Source of the DNA: Candidatus Pelagibacter sp.
GTDB taxonomy: Bacteria; Pseudomonadota; Alphaproteobacteria; Pelagibacterales; Pelagibacteraceae
Direction of reading: 5' to 3'
DNA length: 41,965 nt
Assembly (NCBI GenBank): GCA_002689925.1
Contig: NZIO01000026.1
Span: forward strand, 1-41,965
Position 1 is the stretch's first letter; each line of letters opens with the position of its first letter. Below, piece after piece: positions 7,608 to 12,728 of this stretch. The translations under genes were made by a program, and so were the position numbers. A model generated the notes under the pieces. That model was not told the origin of the DNA. It made no database searches and saw nothing but the letters and a program-made list of their open reading frames with translations.

Positions 7608-8075
7608 TTAAATTACGTCTTTATCAGTATCAATGGCTGCAAATTCTAATTTATCTCCGCTTTGATATTCTACAAGATCAGTAATTTGTAAGGCTAACAA
7701 CTGAGTTGATATACCTTTTTTACCCATATATTCGTATGGTTTAAATTTAACTTGAACATTTCCTTTGGATCCATTTCCAATAGAACTTGTATCAAGTATC
7801 GGCTGTAAAGATTTATCAACTACAGGTGGTGGAGCCGTATTATATTTACCATCGGCATCAGCATAAATTTTCTTTTTTAATGCGGCCGTGTAAACAACAC
7901 TACCATTTTCTTCGGCTGGTTTTACATTTATACCAGCTTTTTTCCAAGCCTCAGCACTAGTTTTATCTGCAGTTTTTACAGTACATGAAAACTGAGGGGA
8001 CTTTTTATCAAAGCCCATGTCTGGATTTTTAGGATCAAGTTTTACCCAACTTAGATCTACATTATTTAATAACAT
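7608..8075 (-). CDS. Single-stranded DNA-binding protein, T7 gp2.5-type
   Basis: A 155-residue protein. The start at 8075 (MLLNNVDLSWVKLDPKNP) has a strong AGGAG 8 bases upstream; the frame extends further but the extension overlaps two small genes and lacks a ribosome site. It resembles small marine phage SSBs: an OB-fold-like beta-rich body, the motif IGNGSKGNVQVK (about residues 99-110), YEYMGKKGISTQLLALQIT, and an acidic C-terminal end (AAIDTDKDVI) that in this family contacts polymerase and helicase. It sits between two leftward promoters and its own terminator, consistent with high expression. Confidence 0.82.
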   Translation of the reverse strand: MLLNNVDLSWVKLDPKNPDMGFDKKSPQFSCTVKTADKTSAEAWKKAGINVKPAEENGSVVYTAALKKKIYADADGKYNTAPPPVVDKSLQPILDTSSIGNGSKGNVQVKFKPYEYMGKKGISTQLLALQITDLVEYQSGDKLEFAAIDTDKDVI

Positions 8076-8097
8076 ATTATTTTCTCCTATTATATTA

Positions 8098-8229
8098 TCA
8101 AGGCCTTCTACCTTGTCTGTTATATTTTTTAAACATTCGTTTTTCGTCTTTACTTTTAGACTTTTTATGAACCCTAATCCTCTTTGTTGGCTTCGGGCGT
8201 TCCACAAATGCTTTGAACTTTCTTGCCAT
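8098..8229 (-). CDS. 43-residue highly basic protein
   Basis: Reads MARKFKAFVERPKPTKRI, then a Lys/Arg-rich tail ending YNRQGRRP. About 40% of residues are K or R. It overlaps the Cys-rich gene (8174-8341) in another frame and ends 22 bases before the SSB start. The ribosome site is weak (GAGAACGGA about 8 bases upstream). The strongly non-random KR composition with the RPKPTKR and KKYNRQG blocks favours a real nucleic-acid-binding peptide, but an overlapping fortuitous frame is possible. Confidence 0.5.
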   Translation of the reverse strand: MARKFKAFVERPKPTKRIRVHKKSKSKDEKRMFKKYNRQGRRP

Positions 8230-8341
8230 ATTCACATCCGTTCTCGTCACAAGGACCACAATTTAAACACAAACAATTGCATGTAAATTCGTCCGGTTTG
8301 GTTGTGTTTTTACATTCTTCACAACGCATATCATCACGCAT
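8174..8341 (-). CDS. 55-residue cysteine-rich zinc-binding-type protein
   Basis: Starts MRDDMRCEECKNTTKPDEFT and continues with CNCLCLNCGPCDENGCEYG; nine cysteines at residues 7, 10, 21, 23, 25, 28, 31, 36 and 46. CxxC pairs and the crowded central cluster suggest one or two bound zinc ions or another metal cluster. The ATG is preceded by a perfect AGGAGG, so translation should be strong. It is the first gene of the leftward SSB transcript. The AGGAGGATA ribosome site is exactly complementary to the loop of the stem-loop at 8358-8429. Function unknown. Confidence 0.7.
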   Translation of the reverse strand: MRDDMRCEECKNTTKPDEFTCNCLCLNCGPCDENGCEYGKKVQSICGTPEANKED

Positions 8342-8357
8342 TTTATCCTCCTGTTAA

Positions 8358-8429
8358 TAATTAATCTATTTATAAAGCCAATATATTAGGAGGATATAAA
8401 ACATATTGGCTATAAAAATAGATTAATTA
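8358..8429 (-). promoter_or_regulatory. Long imperfect stem-loop with anti-Shine-Dalgarno loop in the SSB leader
   Basis: Arms 8358-8384 and 8403-8429 (27 bases each, about three mismatches) enclose an 18-base loop. On the minus-strand RNA the loop contains TATCCTCCT, the exact complement of AGGAGGATA, the ribosome site of the Cys-rich gene (bases 8344-8352). The element lies between leftward promoters and the first gene. It could be an RNase III processing site, as between T7 genes, or a translational switch in which hairpin and loop:ribosome-site pairing are mutually exclusive. Confidence 0.65.
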
Positions 8430-8453
8430 ATTAATTGATTAGTTATTAGCTTC

Positions 8454-8475
8454 TCTGTAAGGTATAGAATTAGGA
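8454..8475 (-). promoter_or_regulatory. Phage RNA polymerase promoter candidate P2 (leftward)
   Basis: The minus strand reads TCCTAATTCTATACCTTACAGA, followed by GAAGC. The 15-base core is at 8454-8468. It shares the upstream TCCTAAT with P3 and P5. It points at the stem-loop, the Cys-rich gene and SSB. Confidence 0.75.
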
Positions 8476-8518
8476 CTTAAGCAATAGGCTCATATAAGCT
8501 TAGTTTCGTTTTTGTTTT

Positions 8519-8540
8519 TCTGTAAGACATAGAATTAGGA
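8519..8540 (-). promoter_or_regulatory. Phage RNA polymerase promoter candidate P3 (leftward)
   Basis: The minus strand reads TCCTAATTCTATGTCTTACAGA followed by AAAACA; the core is 8519-8533. The 22-base element is identical to P5 at 15353-15374, over 6 kb away and on the opposite strand. It is tandem with P2, both directed at SSB. Confidence 0.77.
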
Positions 8541-8548
8541 TTTCAAAA

Positions 8549-8563
8549 TCTATACCTTACAGA
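8549..8563 (+). promoter_or_regulatory. Phage RNA polymerase promoter candidate P4 (rightward)
   Basis: TCTATACCTTACAGA on the plus strand, followed by CAGG. It stands 8 bases from P3, back to back, making a divergent promoter pair. It would transcribe the structured segment to 9012 and, on read-through, the genes up to bS21 including the polymerase itself. Confidence 0.75.
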
Positions 8564-8565
8564 CA

Positions 8566-9012
8566 GGTTCAAATCAATCTCAGAAAATTCCAAAATATTT
8601 CCATTTTCGTAGTGTTTATTTATCTACAAAAAATGTATACAATTATCGGCCTACGTATATAAGGAAACTAATTGCTATTTATTATATAATAAAGCTTTCT
8701 TATTTGCTATGGTGTTGTATAAATATGGATAGTTAATTTTATTTATTAATTATCTTTTTAGTTCAGGATCTACAAAGTAAAAAACATAAAAATTCAGCGG
8801 GTATATTAAAATACCAGTAAAATGGGGCTAAACCGCAACTTTAAGGGTTACAGGGATCTAAAAATTCCTATTGGAATATCAACCGAGTAGAAATTCCTGG
8901 CCGAGGGTTAGTTTATCTTTATCGGCTAAGTTGATATCAAAACCATCCAATAGTTCTAAATAGATCACAATTACAAATGATAACCACCTAAATTTTTAGA
9001 TGGTTTTTATTT
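8566..9012 (+). ncRNA. Candidate structured non-coding RNA or leader
   Basis: No ORF with a ribosome site is present. The segment begins just after promoter P4 and ends at a terminator. Stems visible: GCGG/CCGC (8797-8800 with 8833-8836) enclosing GTAT/ATAC (8801-8804 with 8811-8814); ATTCC/GGAAT near 8865-8877; an 8-bp ATATCAAC/GTTGATAT (8876-8883 with 8930-8937) enclosing GCCGA/TCGGC (8900-8904 with 8922-8926). The nested pairing suggests a folded RNA of about 450 bases, a free small RNA if termination is efficient or an attenuating leader if not. It matches no class I recognise. Confidence 0.5.
8983..9012 (+). terminator. Rho-independent terminator before the early genes
   Basis: ACCACCTAAA (8983-8992) pairs with TTTAGATGGT (8995-9004) with one C/A mismatch, followed by TTTTTATTTAT. 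It lies 22 bases before the first rightward gene, so it would end the leader transcript or attenuate the operon. Confidence 0.75.
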
Positions 9013-9034
9013 ATAATTAACAACGGAGGAAAAT

Positions 9035-9262
9035 ATGATGATAGTAGTACATGCAGAAAAAGGCGGATTAGAATTTCATTTTGAAAATGATAAAATTAAA
9101 TCTGCTAAAAAAGTTGAAGATATTGCTAAAATAATAGATTTAACACCAAAAGGAACAGGATTCATATTTAGTTCAAGTATGGATTTTGCTAAAGAATATG
9201 GTTTCAAAAGTTGGAAAGGTGCTAAAAATCTTTTCGATAAAGCTTGGAATTATAAAAAATAA
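9035..9262 (+). CDS. Conserved-looking small protein, function unknown
   Basis: A 75-residue soluble protein starting MMIVVHAEKGGLEFHFEN with a strong GGAGG ribosome site. It has alternating beta and helix patches, Lys-rich, with FIFSSSMDFAKEYGFKSW in the second half. As the first gene after the control-region terminator it is likely among the earliest expressed, a position often used for host-takeover proteins. No family recognised. Confidence 0.7.
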   Translation: MMIVVHAEKGGLEFHFENDKIKSAKKVEDIAKIIDLTPKGTGFIFSSSMDFAKEYGFKSWKGAKNLFDKAWNYKK

Positions 9263-9273
9263 TTACTCCTAAT

Positions 9274-9309
9274 TTAACCCTGATGGCCTAAAAAACCATT
9301 CAGGGTTAA
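9274..9309 (+). other. Stem-loop between two early genes
   Basis: TTAACCCTGA (9274-9283) pairs with TCAGGGTTAA (9300-9309), and TGG with CCA inside after a one-base bulge, loop about 9 bases. No T-run follows, so RNA processing or mRNA stabilisation is as likely as termination. Confidence 0.6.
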
Positions 9310-9332
9310 GATGTGAAACAACGGAGAATTTT

Positions 9333-9605
9333 ATGCAAATACAAATACAAAATATTCAAAAGGCAAAAGATACTGTTTTAAGCAGTTCATTTTACCCAAT
9401 GGATGAGAAATTTGATATAATTAGACACAAATTTACTAATTATGATCAATTAGCTTCTAAATTAGAAGTTGAGTTTAAAAATAATAGAATGGAAAGAACA
9501 CGTCATTATAAAGTCTTGGTAACAAACACGGCTTTAGAAATTGCTAAAGTTTTTCCAGTATTATTTGAAGCAAGTAAAAGATGGTACGTTAAAAAAGTTA
9601 AATAA
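9333..9605 (+). CDS. Small basic protein, function unknown
   Basis: A 90-residue, lysine-rich, probably helical protein (starts MQIQIQNIQKAKDTVLSS, ends RWYVKKVK) with the ribosome site CGGAG nine bases upstream. No membrane segment, cysteines or recognised motif. Belongs to the run of early rightward genes. Confidence 0.65.
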   Translation: MQIQIQNIQKAKDTVLSSSFYPMDEKFDIIRHKFTNYDQLASKLEVEFKNNRMERTRHYKVLVTNTALEIAKVFPVLFEASKRWYVKKVK

Positions 9606-9624
9606 ATATAAATAGGAGGATAAT

Positions 9625-10020
9625 ATGAATAAACCAATAAGAGGATTTGATATTAATGTGGATGATGAAATTGAAATGTTATGTCAAAAATATCCAAGAT
9701 TTGAATCTGTAAATGCTGGATATTGGTTATATGGAAAACCAAAAGAGTTATTAAAGGGTGTTTTAGAAAATAGAAAAACACAATTATATTTTATTTCTAA
9801 TATAATGAATGCTATTTCAACTATAGGCACTTTATATAAACTTAATGAAGATTTTATTAAAGATGGTATTGAACCTAAAAATGCTAAATTTAGAAATGCT
9901 TCACATACAGTCGCTTTAAATCAATTAACGGTTGATCTTAAAGAATACAGAGTTGAATATGCAAAAACTTTTGTATTTGAACAATTATTAAAAACTAAAA
10001 TAATGGAGGAGGATAAATAA
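9625..10020 (+). CDS. Early protein, function unknown
   Basis: A 131-residue soluble, mostly helical protein with a perfect AGGAGG ribosome site. It contains GYWLYGKPKELLKGVLENRK and a Lys/Glu-rich C-terminus (KIMEEDK). Its stop shares a base with the next ATG (TAATG), so the two are probably translated together. No known domain recognised. Confidence 0.7.
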   Translation: MNKPIRGFDINVDDEIEMLCQKYPRFESVNAGYWLYGKPKELLKGVLENRKTQLYFISNIMNAISTIGTLYKLNEDFIKDGIEPKNAKFRNASHTVALNQLTVDLKEYRVEYAKTFVFEQLLKTKIMEEDK

Positions 10021-10355
10021 TGGTAATTAATTATATAAAAGAATATACAGAAAAATATCTTGATTTAGTAAAATTAAGATATGAAACTTATATGAAAACT
10101 GCTTTTCCAAGTTTAAATATTGGTAAAGTTGAAATGGTTAAAGGCAGAAAATATACCAAAATTATTATTGAAAATGCTGTACATTCATTTATTGATAATA
10201 CAAATGGTAATATATTAAAACCAAACAGTTATAAAGCACCTCATAAAACACCAAGAGGTAATATTACAACTGAAAATGGTCAACTTGAATCTTTTGGTTC
10301 TAATAATCCTAAAAACAACGGTTATTATTGGATCAAATATTTACATAGAGGATAA
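10020..10355 (+). CDS. Phage protein with HSF-x-D..G.ILKP..YKAP motif
   Basis: A 111-residue protein with a helical first half and the block VHSFIDNTNGNILKPNSYKA followed by PHKTPRGNI at about residues 57-85. This F-x-D-x-x-x-G-x-x-x-K-P-x-x-x-K-A-P-x-x-x-x-R-G-N pattern is seen in many small tailed-phage proteins of unknown function, usually near early genes. Overlaps the previous stop by one base. Function unknown. Confidence 0.7.
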   Translation: MVINYIKEYTEKYLDLVKLRYETYMKTAFPSLNIGKVEMVKGRKYTKIIIENAVHSFIDNTNGNILKPNSYKAPHKTPRGNITTENGQLESFGSNNPKNNGYYWIKYLHRG

Positions 10356-10358
10356 ATA

Positions 10359-10550
10359 ATGAGAATAACTAAAAAAAATAATAAAAGAATAGATCATGTT
10401 CAAAAAGGTTTAAAAGCAGATCAAAAAATTAATGGGACAAAAAGACCTTTAAATGAGTTTACAGAATTATGTATGCTTATTGGAGATCAATTTGATGATA
10501 TGACTACATTTTCAATTAAACAGGAAAAAATATGCTTAAACCTAATATAA
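10359..10550 (+). CDS. Small protein, function unknown
   Basis: A 63-residue protein, strongly basic at the N-terminus (MRITKKNNKRIDHVQKGL), with a less charged C-terminal half (NEFTELCMLIGDQFDD). It starts 3 bases after the preceding stop and overlaps the next gene by 19 bases. No recognised motif. Confidence 0.55.
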   Translation: MRITKKNNKRIDHVQKGLKADQKINGTKRPLNEFTELCMLIGDQFDDMTTFSIKQEKICLNLI

Positions 10551-10876
10551 AAAAAATGACTAATAAAAAAAATGAGTTACCACCACCGCCACCTATCTTT
10601 GATAAAGATAAATTGCTCCTTGATGTTAATAATAAACTGGTGGAGAAATTAACTGGCTCCAAGTCTGTTAAATTAATAGATTTAAAAAATCCTAGACGGA
10701 CTTGGATCAGTTATGAATATCATTTGGATATTATTTATAAAATAGGTAATGAACCAAAAGAACTTACGTTGTTACCTAATAATTTTTATGATAATAACCG
10801 ATATGAATTAACCTTTGAAGAACAATTATTTAAAAGGTTATTAATGAAACAAAACAACCTTAATAAGGAGGAATAA
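10532..10876 (+). CDS. Protein with proline run, function unknown
   Basis: A 114-residue protein with a PPPPPIF stretch at about residues 17-23 and a C-terminal region rich in Leu, Asn and Glu. The annotated ATG lies behind CAGGAAAAAAT; a second in-frame ATG at 10556 (MTNKKNELPP) is possible. Its stop overlaps the ATG of the following membrane peptide. No family recognised. Confidence 0.6.
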   Translation: MLKPNIKKMTNKKNELPPPPPIFDKDKLLLDVNNKLVEKLTGSKSVKLIDLKNPRRTWISYEYHLDIIYKIGNEPKELTLLPNNFYDNNRYELTFEEQLFKRLLMKQNNLNKEE

Positions 10877-10956
10877 TGTCAGAAAATATGAAACTAACTA
10901 TATTTGCTATAATTGTTGTAATATTAGGAAATGGAATTGCTAATTATATTTATTAA
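10876..10956 (+). CDS. 26-residue transmembrane micro-protein
   Basis: MSENMKLTIFAIIVVILGNG plus IANYIY, one membrane segment and almost nothing else, behind a perfect AAGGAGG and overlapping the preceding stop by one base. Position, ribosome site and hydrophobicity argue that it is translated. It is one of five such peptides in this genome. Function unknown. Confidence 0.6.
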   Translation: MSENMKLTIFAIIVVILGNGIANYIY

Positions 10957-10976
10957 ATTAACATAGGAGAATAATA

Positions 10977-12236
10977 ATGACAATACTAAAAAGTAAAGTT
11001 CAAAAAGATGCTATTACTGACAGAATTAGTTCTGCTAGTGATTTTGCTTGGACAGGAGAAAATAGTTTTACTGTTCCAAGTTTTGATATGCCAAAAAATT
11101 TTGGTATAGGATTAATAGTTGGACCAAGCGGTTCAGGTAAAAGTTCTATATTAAAAACATTAGGATTATATGAAGAGGAATATATATGGGATCCCAATAA
11201 AGCGGTTGCATCACATTTTTCATCTTATGATGAAGCAAGTGAAAAATTATCAGCAGTTGCTTTAAATAGTATACCTGATCAACTTAAACCATATCAAACA
11301 TTATCAACCGGTCAAAAATTTAGAGCTCAAATGGCTATGGCTCTTAAATCTGGAGCAGTGGTAGATGAATTTACTTCTGTTATAGATAGAAATGTGGCTA
11401 AGGCATTATCTAATAGCATAAGAAAATATGTTGATAGAAAAGACTTAAAAAATATCGTATTGGTTGGATGCCATTATGATGTTATTGAGTGGTTAAGACC
11501 GGATTGGATATTTGATACCAAAACTGGAATCTTAAGCACGGAAAGGTTAGCCAGGCGACCAAACATTACTTTGGAAATTAGAAAAGCCGACAAAAGTGCT
11601 TGGAGCGTATTTAAACAGCATCACTATTTAACTGCTGAACTTCCTGCTAATACTCCACATTGTTATTTGTATTACTGGAATAATGCATTAGTAGGTTATG
11701 GCTCTTTAAATGCTTTTCCTCATCCAAAATTAAAAGCTTGTTATAATATTGGAAGAGTGGTTGTGCTTCCTGACTTTCAAGGATTAGGTATAGGTTATCC
11801 CATATTTAAAAACTTGGCTCAGATTGCAACACATAATTTCAATCATACAACAGGCCATTATGGAAGATGTAAAGTTGTAACTGCTATTCCAGCATTACAA
11901 AATAAAATGAACAATGACAAGAATTGGCAATTTATAAAAGGATCTGATGTAAGAAAACCTCAGAAACCTAATGACAATTCTAGAAAATTTGGTGGATATG
12001 ATGAAACATATTTTAAAAAGCATGAAAATCGTATTACCAAAGCATTTCATTATGTTGGAATTAAGGGCTTTGATTTAGAAAATCCCAATTTAGTTATTGA
12101 TAATATATTAGAAACTAAAAGCTGGGTTGATAATAAAAACAGAGCACAAAATAAACTAACAGGTAATATAATAAAAGATTTCAGACCAACCATAGCTGGT
12201 GAAACTGATTATCAATTTATTATGGAAAGAAACTAA
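10977..12236 (+). CDS. ABC-type ATPase fused to a GNAT acetyltransferase
   Basis: A 419-residue two-domain protein. Residues about 1-190 form a compact ABC ATPase: Walker A GPSGSGKSS (49-57), ABC signature LSTGQ (109-113), Walker B with catalytic D130-E131, switch H166. There are no membrane segments, so it is not a transporter subunit. Residues about 197-350 form a GNAT domain with the CoA-binding V-x-x-x-Q-x-x-G-x-G motif (VVLPDFQGLGIG, QGLGIG at 268-273), followed by a C-terminal extension. ATP-dependent acetylation of a host target is the natural hypothesis but the substrate is unknown. It is the largest gene between the control region and the RNA polymerase, so it acts early. Ribosome site AGGAG; its stop overlaps the next ATG. 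Confidence 0.85.
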   Translation: MTILKSKVQKDAITDRISSASDFAWTGENSFTVPSFDMPKNFGIGLIVGPSGSGKSSILKTLGLYEEEYIWDPNKAVASHFSSYDEASEKLSAVALNSIPDQLKPYQTLSTGQKFRAQMAMALKSGAVVDEFTSVIDRNVAKALSNSIRKYVDRKDLKNIVLVGCHYDVIEWLRPDWIFDTKTGILSTERLARRPNITLEIRKADKSAWSVFKQHHYLTAELPANTPHCYLYYWNNALVGYGSLNAFPHPKLKACYNIGRVVVLPDFQGLGIGYPIFKNLAQIATHNFNHTTGHYGRCKVVTAIPALQNKMNNDKNWQFIKGSDVRKPQKPNDNSRKFGGYDETYFKKHENRITKAFHYVGIKGFDLENPNLVIDNILETKSWVDNKNRAQNKLTGNIIKDFRPTIAGETDYQFIMERN

Positions 12237-12475
12237 TGATAGAAATACCAATGTGGTTATTATTTGTTTTAGTTTTTTCAATTGTTATTCTATTTGTCTT
12301 TAATCAAGATTTAACTGTAAAGATAAATAGAATGCAATTTGATCAAATACAAATAGGAATAATTATTAATAAATCATTTCAAGCTATAACGGAGGATATG
12401 GATCTTTTACATAAAGGTATTGATCAAATAGATTTAAAATATGATAAAATCTCATCTAAAATTAATAGTAGATAA
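12236..12475 (+). CDS. Small N-terminal-anchored membrane protein
   Basis: A 79-residue protein with one membrane span at about residues 6-23 (MWLLFVLVFSIVILFVF) followed by a helical, charged cytoplasmic or periplasmic tail. ATG overlaps the stop of the ABC-GNAT gene (TAATG), so translation is coupled, which hints at a functional link to that protein, but no motif supports it. Confidence 0.6.
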   Translation: MIEIPMWLLFVLVFSIVILFVFNQDLTVKINRMQFDQIQIGIIINKSFQAITEDMDLLHKGIDQIDLKYDKISSKINSR

Positions 12476-12728
12476 TACAGGAGAAAATAAATTAAGGTCT
12501 TTGTTAATAAAACAAAAAAAATTAATTAAAAGTAAAATACAATGTCAAGATCAAATTAAAGCTATGAAAGCATTGACCGAAATTTATGGATCTGAAATTA
12601 CTAAAATAGAAAATGAACTATTAAGAATAAATAGGAGGAAAAAACATGTTAAAAGAACAGCTGAACAATTTAGAAACGCTAGGTCCAGTAGGAATAAAAA
12701 TAAGAACTCAAATGGAGATGTTGTTTGA
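12441..12728 (+). CDS. Helical basic protein overlapping the RNA polymerase start
   Basis: The frame encodes up to 95 residues: Lys-rich coiled-coil-like sequence (LLIKQKKLIKSKIQCQDQIK) and a basic tail. It overlaps the preceding gene by 35 bases and the polymerase gene by 83 bases. A ribosome-site-like CAGGAG at 12478-12483 lies inside the frame, so the true start may be downstream at a non-ATG codon. Composition resembles a small real gene; exact limits are uncertain. Confidence 0.45.
   Translation: MIKSHLKLIVDNTGENKLRSLLIKQKKLIKSKIQCQDQIKAMKALTEIYGSEITKIENELLRINRRKKHVKRTAEQFRNARSSRNKNKNSNGDVV

Larger units (their letters stand above)
8342..9034. other. Divergent control region without protein genes
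   Basis: About 690 bases between the leftward and rightward modules. It holds the stem-loop at 8358-8429, leftward promoters at 8454-8475 and 8519-8540, the rightward promoter at 8549-8563, a segment with nested stems at about 8797-8937, and a terminator at 8983-9012. No convincing sigma70-type host promoter (TTGACA/TATAAT at proper spacing) was seen, although AT-rich -10-like sequences occur near 8685 and 8718. Confidence 0.75.

Noticed and set aside
8076-8207. N-terminal extension of the SSB gene to 8207
   Set aside because: The extension has no ribosome site and overlaps two small ORFs, while the M at 8075 has a strong AGGAG and begins the conserved SSB sequence.
8560-8580. tRNA T-arm-like GGTTCAAATC
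   Set aside because: The flanking bases do not form a T stem and no acceptor, D or anticodon arms are present.
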